This document shows, piece by piece, positions 17,360 through 26,046 of a stretch of 41,417 nt of DNA. The notes beneath the pieces were generated by a model, which saw nothing but the letters and a program-made list of their open reading frames with translations, searched no databases and had not been told where the DNA came from. This stretch comes from Erysipelotrichaceae bacterium (GTDB lineage: Bacteria; Bacillota_I; Bacilli_A; Erysipelotrichales; Coprobacillaceae). Numbering within the stretch: position 1 is the first letter of the stretch; each line of letters opens with the position of its first letter. The stretch is taken from NCBI GenBank assembly GCA_021770925.1, contig JAETPY010000011.1, positions 1 to 41,417 of the forward strand, given 5' to 3'. Made by a program: the position numbers and the translations under genes.

Positions 17360-20300
17360 TTAATATCCTCGTACACTTTCATAATTTAATTTTCTTGATT
17401 TTTCACTAAAACTTTTAAAATCAAAATCTTTTTGTCCTTTTTCATTTTCGATAATCGGTATATTTAAAAATGTAGTTTCTACATCAACATCACCTTTAAT
17501 CGTAATAATCGTATACATCTTTGAAAGATCATTTCCAGAATCTTTACTATTTAAATTTATTCCAATCAAATTAGCGGTACGCTGTAACATTGCATCACGT
17601 TGTGAGTTTTTATCGCTATTATCAAAATTTTGTAATAAGACAAACAGCTTTAAATATTCCTTATAATTCATCGTAAAACCAGCCCCTGCTGAATTATTCC
17701 CTTTTTTTGATGTATCAGTAACATTTGATGAAATTGATTGATTAAATTTATCAAAGGCTTTATTAATTTCTTCGGTAGCAGTGGATTTTAAATCTTCACT
17801 ATAATTACTAGCAATTTTCTGAATACTATTCTTTAATTCTCCACTTACTCCTGATATTCCCTCTTTAACTAAAGTAATAATATCTGCTCTTATATCTTCT
17901 ATTAACATATTTAATTGTTCATTTATGTTATTCAACGCTTCAGATAAATCAATTTTTTCATCAACATATTCTTTTTTTGTTATTATTATTTTTTCAACAA
18001 TATCTTCTACTGATATCAACTCAAAGATATTGTTTTTTATTTTATCACCAATATTTCCACCAAAATCACTTTTTTTTATTTCATTTAAAATATTATTTAA
18101 TTCCTGTTCTATCTTTGTTTCTGACAATTCACGATAGTCACAAATTATCTGTTCCGCCTTTTCAAATAGTACCGAAGAAATTATACTTTCGATATTTTGT
18201 GCTATATCAGAACTGACTTTATTGATATAAATATCCAAACTATTACTAATACTATCAATCCCATTACTAGAAACATCTAAAATAGTATTTGTAATATCAT
18301 CGATACCGCCAATCACAGCATTTGATACCTCGTCTTTAGCATAATTTAAAATTTCTTTACCAAATTTATCTGGCTTAAACATAAAAGTTCGATCACTTTT
18401 TAAAAAAGCTACATCATTACCATCCATTAGCTCTTTAACATCAATCGTACTTTCACCAAGAGCAAAACCACAAACTATAATCGTTCTTACTACTGGTATC
18501 ATAAAAGGCATTGAACCAGCTATAGCGGCAGCTGTATTTCTTGCAAAAGTATTAATATCTGTATCAGTCATAGCGTATAGTAAATTAAGGACAAATCTAG
18601 TTGCAAATAGCTTAGACTTCATAGCATCGATATTTGCTTGCGGGGTATCCATTCCACATAAAATATACTCTACTTCGCTTTTATAGAAGGGATTAGTATT
18701 TACATCTTTTCCAGATAAAGTAACTTGGGACTCTTTTTTATCGATTGTATAATAGCTAAACATTTCTGTCATATATTCAGATATATATAAAGTATCACGG
18801 CTATTTTCACCATCAAAAATATTTTTAAGATTAGTAATTGATTTTAGAAATGATCCCATACTGTTAAAATAATTCATAAATTTACTTACTGTCTTATTTT
18901 TATCATAGTTACCTGATTCAAAATTATTAACTTTTCCACTACCATCAGTATCTTTTGTATAACCAGCAGCGGAACTAATTGAATTATTATTAGGTAGATT
19001 ATTTTCTGCTGGTGGTTTAGCAGTAGTCAAAACTTTATCAAGTTCATTTTTTTTACTTTCATTACCATCTATGTTTTTACAAATACTTTTTAAATATTTA
19101 TAAAATTTATCTTTTTCATCAATTTTTACTGCTTTAGTTCCTGAAAAACCAGTTAGTTTATATTTGGTAAAATTCTTTTTAATGTCAGCTTCTTTTGTAT
19201 CTGGTTCGATTGATAAGGAAGAAGCTTTTATTGGCTTATTTAAATTTTTATTATAAAAAGTCCCACCTTTAACAATTGATTCAGTTAAATCATCAATATA
19301 CTGCCTATATTTAGCAATCGTATTTTGTAATGTTTCCAGATTTTTTTTATCTAGATTTCTTGCACTGCTTTTAAATTCTGCCTCCATTGATACTTTATAT
19401 TCACTTTGAGCAAGATTATTGATAGCAGTTTTATAATTATTTTTTGCTTCTTCTGCTTTCTCCATTGCTTTTTTAATTTTAGTTAATTTTTTATCTATTT
19501 CATCTAATTTATAATTAATAGTTACAAGCTTATTGTTCATTAAATTAACAGTATTTGAAATATCAGAGAATTTTTCATTTATTTTAGGCGTATAATCTGT
19601 AACTTTATTGTTTTGAATTTGATAAATAACAGTCCCTTTATCAGCAAAATCTTTTTTAAAACTTTTTACTTCCTCATATTTTTCTCGATATTCTTTATCT
19701 TCTTCACTTTCTACATAATTTTCATCTTCATATTTTTCTGACATTTCTTCATCATAATTTTTGCAATATTGTTTACAATAATAATACAATTTATTATATG
19801 GGCTATATTTCTTTTCTAAAGCTTTAACTGCATTATACATTACTTCTGGATAATTATCAGAATTTGCATTTTTTTGTGCTAATGCATTAGCTAAATTATT
19901 CTTTATAGTATTTAATTCTCTATTTAATCCATTAAGATATTTTTCTATATAACTATATAAATGATCTTGAGAACGTGATTTTAATTTTGATTTTTCTGAA
20001 TCACTTAAATTATCTTCTTTATATTTAGTAACTTTATTGTCACTTTTATTTTGAATATACAAAATCTTACAAATATAATTCATTTTAGCATCATTTATAT
20101 CTTTTAAAGTATTAATCATACCATCTATTGGTGTATCGGATATTAATGTATTATACTCATTTATCTTTTCATATGCTTCTTCACATTTTTTTCCGATTTC
20201 ACTCAATTTATCTTCATATTCCATTTTCTTATTTACCGCTTCAGCTTGTTTATCAACATCACCTAACGTCTTTAGTTTTGTTAGTAAACCTGAGGCTAAA

Positions 20301-20806
20301 CTAACAGGTCCGCGATATTTCATATATTCAATAATTTGATTTTTCATCACATCAGGATTTGTTATTTGTGATTCATTAGCACCAGCAACATTTAAATTAT
20401 TAATAGCACTGATTTTAACTAGATTATCAAATTCCTGTGAATTGGAACTATTCATAAAATTTTTAAAGCCGTTTATAATATTTAATGATACTGAATCACT
20501 ACCCTGGATTATTGAAGAACTTTCTAAATTATTATTAAAATACATTTCTGCTTGATTTTTAAAACTGCCGGGATCAGCTTTGGTTGCGAGTAAACCATAA
20601 TTATCATAAAGTTCATCATGAAATTCTGATAACAAAGCATTAAGAACTAGATCCCCTGAACTTGTAACTACCGTCTTAGCTGCATCTAGTCTAGCTCCGT
20701 CAAATACATAGCCGCCAAACACAAATGATGGTAACATGATAATAATTAAAAATACGGTTACGCCACCTCGACATTTTTTAGTAAAAAAATCCATTAATTT
20801 TTTCAC
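17360..20806 (-). CDS. Giant TadG/DUF5702-like pseudopilin with coiled coils
   Basis: 1148 aa. The N-terminus MKKLMDFFTKKCRGGVTVFL plus a hydrophobic segment (VTVFLIIIMLPSFVFGGYVF) resembles a TadG-type or DUF5702 leader, but without the Glu+5. DUF5702 naming is from memory. It continues with DGARLDAAKTVVTSSGDLVLNALLSEFHDELYDNYGL, a pattern seen in Firmicute Tad loci. Residues about 180-480 are long charged helices, likely coiled coil; 640-790 contain a conserved-looking globular and hydrophobic part (NTFARNTAAAIAGSMPFMIPVVRTIIVCGFALGEST); 800-1030 are again helical. It is far larger than ordinary TadE/F/G proteins. It would be a large extracytoplasmic structure anchored by one helix. Function is inferred. 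Confidence 0.75.
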   Translation of the reverse strand: MKKLMDFFTKKCRGGVTVFLIIIMLPSFVFGGYVFDGARLDAAKTVVTSSGDLVLNALLSEFHDELYDNYGLLATKADPGSFKNQAEMYFNNNLESSSIIQGSDSVSLNIINGFKNFMNSSNSQEFDNLVKISAINNLNVAGANESQITNPDVMKNQIIEYMKYRGPVSLASGLLTKLKTLGDVDKQAEAVNKKMEYEDKLSEIGKKCEEAYEKINEYNTLISDTPIDGMINTLKDINDAKMNYICKILYIQNKSDNKVTKYKEDNLSDSEKSKLKSRSQDHLYSYIEKYLNGLNRELNTIKNNLANALAQKNANSDNYPEVMYNAVKALEKKYSPYNKLYYYCKQYCKNYDEEMSEKYEDENYVESEEDKEYREKYEEVKSFKKDFADKGTVIYQIQNNKVTDYTPKINEKFSDISNTVNLMNNKLVTINYKLDEIDKKLTKIKKAMEKAEEAKNNYKTAINNLAQSEYKVSMEAEFKSSARNLDKKNLETLQNTIAKYRQYIDDLTESIVKGGTFYNKNLNKPIKASSLSIEPDTKEADIKKNFTKYKLTGFSGTKAVKIDEKDKFYKYLKSICKNIDGNESKKNELDKVLTTAKPPAENNLPNNNSISSAAGYTKDTDGSGKVNNFESGNYDKNKTVSKFMNYFNSMGSFLKSITNLKNIFDGENSRDTLYISEYMTEMFSYYTIDKKESQVTLSGKDVNTNPFYKSEVEYILCGMDTPQANIDAMKSKLFATRFVLNLLYAMTDTDINTFARNTAAAIAGSMPFMIPVVRTIIVCGFALGESTIDVKELMDGNDVAFLKSDRTFMFKPDKFGKEILNYAKDEVSNAVIGGIDDITNTILDVSSNGIDSISNSLDIYINKVSSDIAQNIESIISSVLFEKAEQIICDYRELSETKIEQELNNILNEIKKSDFGGNIGDKIKNNIFELISVEDIVEKIIITKKEYVDEKIDLSEALNNINEQLNMLIEDIRADIITLVKEGISGVSGELKNSIQKIASNYSEDLKSTATEEINKAFDKFNQSISSNVTDTSKKGNNSAGAGFTMNYKEYLKLFVLLQNFDNSDKNSQRDAMLQRTANLIGINLNSKDSGNDLSKMYTIITIKGDVDVETTFLNIPIIENEKGQKDFDFKSFSEKSRKLNYESVRGY

Positions 20807-20811
20807 CCCTC

Positions 20812-21504
20812 TTATTTAAAATTTAAAAATGAGAATTGTTCTATAATTTTATTAATAACATCTTTTGCATTATCTGACACTTTGCATTTTTTTGCTAAAA
20901 AATCACCCAAATCAAATACAATGTCTGTATTTCTAAGAAATTCAGAACTATCACTAACAAAAGCTACAGTTGTAAATTCCTTATTTATCTCTGTTGGCAA
21001 ACCTAAGAAATTAAAGAATTTAGGTAATTCAACTTTGCTATTAACAACGACCTCTACTTTATTCGATAAAATGCCTAATTTAGGTTTTATTTTTACACTT
21101 GTAATACTTGCATTAGAATCAAAATAAGCCTTTTTTTTCATAATATTTTCTAATTTTGTATTAGCACTACCATCTATTTTTTTTTCGCCAATTCCCCAAT
21201 AACGGTATGGATCTAAATCACGATATATTTCTTTTATCAAACCAGTATCAAATCCATTTATTGCCTCAAAATCTATTTTATTAGTTTCGACTTCTCCATA
21301 TTTTGTATAGCCGGATTGAACCATTATTCTACCAGCAACATCAGCCACACGATCTGCTCGAGATTGTAAAGTTGCTATTTCTAATTGATAGTAGCCCATA
21401 ATAAACAAGAAACATACAATGATAAAAACGATTGGCATTACAATAGAAGCTTCTACAATCGTAGCCGCTCCTTTTTCATTTTTTAATTGTTCAACTACTT
21501 TCAT
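20812..21504 (-). CDS. tadE: TadE-like pseudopilin
   Basis: 230 aa from the ATG at 21504, chosen because AAGGAGGG lies about 6 bp upstream (the longer in-frame start at 21528 has no site). The N-terminus is prepilin-like: EQLKNEKG, then AATIVEASIVMPIVFIIVCFLFIMGY, with Gly before the cleavage point and Glu shortly after. The rest is a secreted domain (SRADRVADVAGRIMVQSGY). TadE-type proteins are minor pilins processed by the A24 peptidase and needed for Tad pilus assembly. The gene lies directly after the Flp pilin gene. Confidence 0.85.
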   Translation of the reverse strand: MKVVEQLKNEKGAATIVEASIVMPIVFIIVCFLFIMGYYQLEIATLQSRADRVADVAGRIMVQSGYTKYGEVETNKIDFEAINGFDTGLIKEIYRDLDPYRYWGIGEKKIDGSANTKLENIMKKKAYFDSNASITSVKIKPKLGILSNKVEVVVNSKVELPKFFNFLGLPTEINKEFTTVAFVSDSSEFLRNTDIVFDLGDFLAKKCKVSDNAKDVINKIIEQFSFLNFK

Positions 21505-21532
21505 AAAAGCCCTCCTTAATATATTCATTTGT

Positions 21533-21745
21533 CTAATGTGATCCTAATCCACTAGTATCCCCAATTTGATTAAATAGATTATTAATCAATTCCATGATCC
21601 GATCCTTAAATAGCCATGCTATCGCTACAGCAATAACAATAATTAAAATAACTGCCACAATATCTGCAGCCCCTTTTTCATCATTTAAAAAACCAATTAA
21701 TCTTTCTTTTAATAAAAATTTTTTCATTTCTAAATACGTTAACAT
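21533..21745 (-). CDS. flp: Flp-type (Flp1-like) type IVb pilin
   Basis: 70 aa. Seen: a short basic leader, NDEKG at 21-25, then AADIVAVILIIVIAVAIAWLF and an amphipathic helix with a short C-terminus ending GLGSH. The size and single hydrophobic helix after a Gly fit the major Flp pilin, specifically the Flp1-like variant of Gram-positives; the GxxxxEY signature of proteobacterial Flp is absent, with Asp at +3 instead. AGGAG stands 7 bp before the ATG. Processing at Gly25 by the locus peptidase is predicted. This is the only major pilin candidate in the locus. Confidence 0.85.
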   Translation of the reverse strand: MLTYLEMKKFLLKERLIGFLNDEKGAADIVAVILIIVIAVAIAWLFKDRIMELINNLFNQIGDTSGLGSH

Positions 21746-21760
21746 TTCCCTTCTCCTTTT

Positions 21761-22630
21761 CTAAAACATATTTGTGAACAATGGAACAATAATAACAACT
21801 AAAACGCCCATAAAAATAATACCTGTTGGAATTAGTAGTTTTGCATCAGCTGCTGCTCCTTTTTGAATTGTTCGCTGCTTTTTCTCATGCCAGCTTTCTT
21901 CTGATAATTCTCTTAATGATTTTGCTAATTCACCACTTCCTTTTTCTAAATTCTGTTCAATAACTGAAATAAACTTTTTTATCTCTTTTACATTACATCG
22001 ATTGGAAAAATTTAATAAAGCCTCATGAGTTGAAATACCATTATTCATCTCATATTCAGCTTTTTGCATTTCTAAATAAAGTTCCCGATCATTATTAGAA
22101 GCTATTTTTGCCCAGGCCTCTTTTAAAATAAGCCCAGTATTAATTAATAAAGCCATTTTAGATAATACAGTGGGTAAATCTTTTAATAAATTATCATGAC
22201 GGTTATTTACTGCTTCTAAAACAGAATAATCAATGTAATATCCTAATATTAATCCACACACTAATGCTAAAATTGCAAGCTCAATACTATCTGCAATTAT
22301 TGAAATCATCATTCCAATTGGAATGATTGTAAGAATATATGAGATTTGTCCTGCAACATTGACATATAAAAAATATTCTGCGTTTTGCTCCCCTTTTATT
22401 TCAACTAAACTTTTTAATTTCTTTTGAAAATATGGACTATGTAAATCTAATTTGAATTTTTCAATTATACAAAATCCAATTTGAAACAATCCTGGTAGAA
22501 AATATTCTTCACTATCAATATCTGCGATTTGCTCTTCATACCTTCCTTTGGAAACAATCATTAAATAAAGCCAAAATAATGTAAATAATAAACCTGCTAT
22601 TAATATTGCTATTTTTATTCTTATTGTCAT
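21761..22630 (-). CDS. tadC: Tad pilus inner-membrane platform protein TadC
   Basis: 289 aa, type II secretion F domain family. Hydrophobic helix near residues 4-26 (ILIAGLLFTLFWLYLMIV), a central pair (ILTIIPIGMMISIIA, LAILALVCGLILGYYI), then the F domain helical bundle with LLKDLPTVLSKMALLINTGLILKEAW, LEKGSGELAKSLRELSEE and a final helix IPTGIIFMGVLVVIIVPLF. The GSGELAxxLRELS pattern is typical of TadC. With TadB it forms the membrane platform on which the TadA ATPase acts. Confidence 0.9.
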   Translation of the reverse strand: MTIRIKIAILIAGLLFTLFWLYLMIVSKGRYEEQIADIDSEEYFLPGLFQIGFCIIEKFKLDLHSPYFQKKLKSLVEIKGEQNAEYFLYVNVAGQISYILTIIPIGMMISIIADSIELAILALVCGLILGYYIDYSVLEAVNNRHDNLLKDLPTVLSKMALLINTGLILKEAWAKIASNNDRELYLEMQKAEYEMNNGISTHEALLNFSNRCNVKEIKKFISVIEQNLEKGSGELAKSLRELSEESWHEKKQRTIQKGAAADAKLLIPTGIIFMGVLVVIIVPLFTNMF

Positions 22631-22632
22631 CT

Positions 22633-23418
22633 CTATACCTCTATCTTAATAATTTTCAAACCTATTCTATATGCAAGAATGAAGATTAGCAGAGCAACTA
22701 TTTTAGTCAAAATAGTTGTAAAATTAAATGACATAATGGCATCAAAACCCATTGTCTGCATCATTGCAATAATAGCAAACGGCATTAAAATGATTATATT
22801 CAACTGATTTTTATTTCCAGCAATAATCGTATTAATTTCTAGTTCTATATCAATTTTTTGAGTAATTATTTCTTTGCAGTCATTGATGATTATTTTTAAA
22901 TTTCCGCCTAATCTAGTACAGGTACAAAAAGTGTCGCAAAAATCTTTTATATCATCTAAATGACTTCTAGCAGCAAAATTTTCCAGTAGTTTTTCAACTA
23001 CAATATTATTATGTAAACCACCTACGATAATATTAACTTCTTCTGTTATGTATGCGCTTTCACCGTGCTGATTAATCATATCTTGTAAAGCATTATTAAA
23101 TGAATCAGTAACATTATCCCCTGCTGCTAACGAATTGCTTAATGAATCTAATAAATCTCTAAATTCTAATAATAATTTTTTCTTTCTTTTTTCTAAAAGA
23201 TATTTTTTATATGCAGGTATTGTTCTAATACCAAAAATTATTGCAATAATAAAACTAATAACAGCTATTCCAAAAAAAATTTGAATGGCCAAAAATGAAA
23301 GTATAAAACCAATAATAAAACCTATAAGTTTTTCTTTAATACCAATATCGATATAGTTATAATCAATAGCATTAGTATAAATTCCATCTATCAATTCATA
23401 TTTTTCTTTTTTAAACAT
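22633..23418 (-). CDS. tadB: Tad pilus inner-membrane platform protein TadB
   Basis: 261 aa, type II secretion F domain. Two hydrophobic helices near 30-70 (KLIGFIIGFILSFLAIQIFFGIAVISFIIAIIFGI), the helical F domain (LLEFRDLLDSLSNSLAAGDNVTDSFNNAL; DIKDFCDTFCTCTRLGGNLKIIINDC), and two C-terminal helices. The DLLDSLSNSLAAG and TRLGGNL segments are characteristic of TadB. It lies between tadA and tadC with gaps of 11 and 2 bp, so it is translated as part of one operon. Confidence 0.88.
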   Translation of the reverse strand: MFKKEKYELIDGIYTNAIDYNYIDIGIKEKLIGFIIGFILSFLAIQIFFGIAVISFIIAIIFGIRTIPAYKKYLLEKRKKKLLLEFRDLLDSLSNSLAAGDNVTDSFNNALQDMINQHGESAYITEEVNIIVGGLHNNIVVEKLLENFAARSHLDDIKDFCDTFCTCTRLGGNLKIIINDCKEIITQKIDIELEINTIIAGNKNQLNIIILMPFAIIAMMQTMGFDAIMSFNFTTILTKIVALLIFILAYRIGLKIIKIEV

Positions 23419-23429
23419 AATACTTTCCC

Positions 23430-24668
23430 CTAAATTTTTATATTAAATCCTGCTAATTTTAACTTATGAGTATTTTTAAACTCATTAGAAGTTCTTAATA
23501 ATTTTCCTGATACTTTTTCTAGACTTGTTTTTTCATCTTCAACAAACTGATAAATTGGATTTAAAATTATTTTTCCTTTCTCATATCCTAATACTTCACT
23601 TATTTCCATTGTTTTCCTTGAATGATCCCTCAATCTTGATAAATGAATAATAATATCTAAAGATGATGCAATTTGTTGCCTTACAGCATCCAATGGCAAT
23701 CCTTCAGATCCTGTTAAAACCATTGTTTCCAAACGACTCAGCATATCCTGAGTTGAATTAGCATGTCCTGTGGATAAAGAACCATCGTGCCCTGTATTCA
23801 TCGCTTGAAGCATATCTAATGCCTCAGATCCTCTAACCTCACCAACAATAATTCTTTCTGGCCGCATTCTTAATGACGATTTTATTAAATCTCTAATACT
23901 TACCGCTCCAGCACCTGTTGTATTAGCATTTCTAGTTTCTAAACTAACTAAATTCTCAATTCCCACAAGTTGTAATTCAGCTGAATCTTCAATTGTTATG
24001 ATTCTCTCCTCTTTAGGAATATAGTTCGACAATGCATTTAAAAAGGTTGTTTTTCCTGAGCCTGTTCCACCTGAAACAAAAATATTATATTTAGCTTTTA
24101 CTAAACATTTTAAAATTTTAGCTATCTCTGGTGTAATAGAGCCAAATTTAATCAATTGTTCCATAGTCATTGGCGTTTTAGAAAACTTTCGAATTGTAAC
24201 AATTGGTCCACTTAAAGAAATTGGCGGCAAAACTACATTAACACGCGAACCATCAGGTAACCGTGTGTCTACAATTGGATTAGCTTGATTAACTTCTCTC
24301 CCTGCTAGCCCAACAATTTTTTGAATTATATCCTCTAGACGCTCTTCAGATTCAAATTTCTCATCTATTTTTATTAGTTCTCCATTTTTTTCAATAAAAA
24401 TATTTTCATATCCATTTATCATTACTTCAGTAATACTATCATCACTAATTATTGAATCCAAAATTCCTAATCCCCTAATTGAACTATATATACGTTCAAT
24501 TAATTTTACTTGTTCCTGAATTGAAATATATCTACCTTTAGTTATTTCTAATAGTAGTTCACTAATTTTTTCTTGCAATAAATCATCAGAAAAATCTTTA
24601 AGTGAATATTCTTTAAGTAAAATGTCTTTAATTCTAGCTATTATCTCATTTTTATATTCTTCCTTCAT
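23430..24668 (-). CDS. tadA: Tad pilus assembly ATPase TadA/CpaF
   Basis: 412 aa, standard CpaF length. Walker A GGTGSGKTTFLNAL (about 199-212), Asp box ITIEDSAELQL (about 223-233), Walker B-containing RMRPERIIVGEVRGSEALDMLQAMNTGHDGSLSTGHAN (about 263-300, includes the His box) and the upstream DDSITEVMINGYENIFIE segment define the PilT/VirB11-like secretion ATPase family. It powers assembly (and possibly retraction) of the Flp pilus from the cytoplasm. Fully intact. Confidence 0.95.
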   Translation of the reverse strand: MKEEYKNEIIARIKDILLKEYSLKDFSDDLLQEKISELLLEITKGRYISIQEQVKLIERIYSSIRGLGILDSIISDDSITEVMINGYENIFIEKNGELIKIDEKFESEERLEDIIQKIVGLAGREVNQANPIVDTRLPDGSRVNVVLPPISLSGPIVTIRKFSKTPMTMEQLIKFGSITPEIAKILKCLVKAKYNIFVSGGTGSGKTTFLNALSNYIPKEERIITIEDSAELQLVGIENLVSLETRNANTTGAGAVSIRDLIKSSLRMRPERIIVGEVRGSEALDMLQAMNTGHDGSLSTGHANSTQDMLSRLETMVLTGSEGLPLDAVRQQIASSLDIIIHLSRLRDHSRKTMEISEVLGYEKGKIILNPIYQFVEDEKTSLEKVSGKLLRTSNEFKNTHKLKLAGFNIKI

Positions 24669-24675
24669 AAAATTC

Positions 24676-25737
24676 CTATATATTAGTTAAAATATCTTTA
24701 GAGACTATTTCGTCAATTATTATCTTATCATCATGTGTCGTATATTTATTCACCATAGCTAGAACTGGTATTTCTACATTTTGAATAGTATTATTAAATG
24801 ATGAACTCATTTTATTGTAGATAACACTTATTTTTTGACAAACAGTAGTTTCTTCTCTTTCATCAATTAAAGATAAAGAATTTATTAGTTTTAAAAATTT
24901 ATAATTACTTGTTTTGCTTCCATCAACAACAAATCTAAGTGTATCACTTGATTCAAAAATAAACTTTTCTACTAATGAAAAATCTATATTACGATCAATC
25001 ACAATATAATCAAAACCTATTTGTTTAAATGCATTAAATAATTTACGAATATCTTCAATGTTATTTATTTCCAATTTATCTAATAAAATAGCAGGAGATG
25101 AACAATAAAATACACCACTATCATGTTTAATTAATACTTTTTCTAATTTTGATACTAAATTTACGTCATATTTCTTTATTAAAAACACTATATTACTAAA
25201 AGTATTATTTTTACTATTTTCAAAATAGATATCGGTAGTATCAAAATACTCTAAATTCAAATATAAAACTTTAGCTCCTAATTTAGCTTTAGAAACTGCT
25301 TCACTAATGGCAATAGTTGATGTTCCTGTTCCACCGCTAAAAGATGTATAAGTTATTAATTTAGTTTGTCCTACAAATGTATTATTTAAATTCGTATTTA
25401 TTTCAAAATAATTTTCATAAATATCTTTGATTTTTTCATAAAACTCACTAATTTTTTGAAATTTAGTAATTGTTTCAAAATCATCAATTTTATTAATTTC
25501 TTTAGTTTCACTAAAATATACTTTTGCTATCTTAATATCATTTATTTCTCTTAAATCAAACATTTGATTATTTACAATCAATATGTGTATACTATTTAAA
25601 TCAACTGAATTTAATAAACTTTGTTTAGAAGTAAAAATATATAATTCTAATTTTTTTCCATACCTATTTTTTAAAGCAGTAAATATCTTATTTAAATATT
25701 TTTGATCATTATCCAACAATGCCACCTTTATTTTCAC
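24676..25737 (-). CDS. tadZ: TadZ/CpaE-like pilus localisation ATPase, atypical Walker A
   Basis: 353 aa with a GTG start; a GAGGTG ribosome site lies 6 bp upstream, and an ATG two bases earlier is followed at once by TGA. An N-terminal receiver-like domain (KVALLDNDQKYLNKI, about 3-115; key phosphorylation Asp not obvious) precedes a MinD/ParA-type domain beginning LITYTSFSGGTGTSTIAISEA near 127-148. The canonical KGGxGKT is changed to SGGTGTST, so both lysines are missing. TadZ proteins place the pilus machinery in the cell; some from gut Firmicutes are described as having atypical Walker motifs. First gene of the Tad operon. Confidence 0.85.
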   Translation of the reverse strand: MKIKVALLDNDQKYLNKIFTALKNRYGKKLELYIFTSKQSLLNSVDLNSIHILIVNNQMFDLREINDIKIAKVYFSETKEINKIDDFETITKFQKISEFYEKIKDIYENYFEINTNLNNTFVGQTKLITYTSFSGGTGTSTIAISEAVSKAKLGAKVLYLNLEYFDTTDIYFENSKNNTFSNIVFLIKKYDVNLVSKLEKVLIKHDSGVFYCSSPAILLDKLEINNIEDIRKLFNAFKQIGFDYIVIDRNIDFSLVEKFIFESSDTLRFVVDGSKTSNYKFLKLINSLSLIDEREETTVCQKISVIYNKMSSSFNNTIQNVEIPVLAMVNKYTTHDDKIIIDEIVSKDILTNI

Positions 25738-25761
25738 ATAATCACCTCAATTTATACACAT

Positions 25762-25790
25762 ATATTACTACCTACAGGACTTATTGTCAA
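25762..25790 (-). promoter_or_regulatory. Promoter of the Tad operon
   Basis: On the minus strand, TTGACA (25785-25790), a 17-bp spacer and TAATAT (25762-25767) lie about 25 bp upstream of the tadZ GTG. An AGGACTTATTGT operator-like site (25776-25787) covers the spacer and the edge of the -35, so a protein bound there should block RNA polymerase. Confidence 0.75.
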
Positions 25791-25807
25791 CTTTTAGGAC
25801 TTATAAT
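25776..25807. promoter_or_regulatory. Direct pair of operator-like sites over tadZ promoter
   Basis: AGGACTTATTGT (25776-25787) and AGGACTTATAAT (25796-25807) are direct repeats 20 bp apart, i.e. about two helical turns. They sit over and just upstream of the -35. Same motif as before the phosphatase gene and the XRE gene. Confidence 0.65.
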
Positions 25808-25963
25808 AAACATCCGACGCTTTACTTTATTTTTAAAAAATTAAACAGTAATCTAATAATTTTTATTTTACTAACATATTTTTAATTTTAATTTATGAGT
25901 TTATGTCAAATTTATTTAAGTAATTAAACTTTTTATATGAACAATAGTTTTAATTCAAAAATA

Positions 25964-25991
25964 CTTATTAGTCCTTTTTAGGACTTATAGT
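25964..25991. promoter_or_regulatory. Inverted pair of operator-like sites before the XRE gene
   Basis: AGTCCT (25970-25975), TTTT, AGGACT (25980-25985) form a palindrome. The right site reads AGGACTTATAGT; the left, on the minus strand, reads AGGACTAATAAG. It lies about 55 bp upstream of the XRE start, where an autorepressor would be expected to act. The remainder of 25808-25963 is AT-rich DNA with no gene seen. Confidence 0.6.
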
Positions 25992-26046
25992 AACTTTATA
26001 TTTAATAATTTTCTAGGTATTATGTATATAATTTGGAGATGATTAA

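Noticed and set aside
25738-26046. Possible small RNA or short gene in tadZ/XRE gap
   Set aside because: Only promoter and operator signals are supported; no open frame with a ribosome site and no hairpin followed by a T run was seen.
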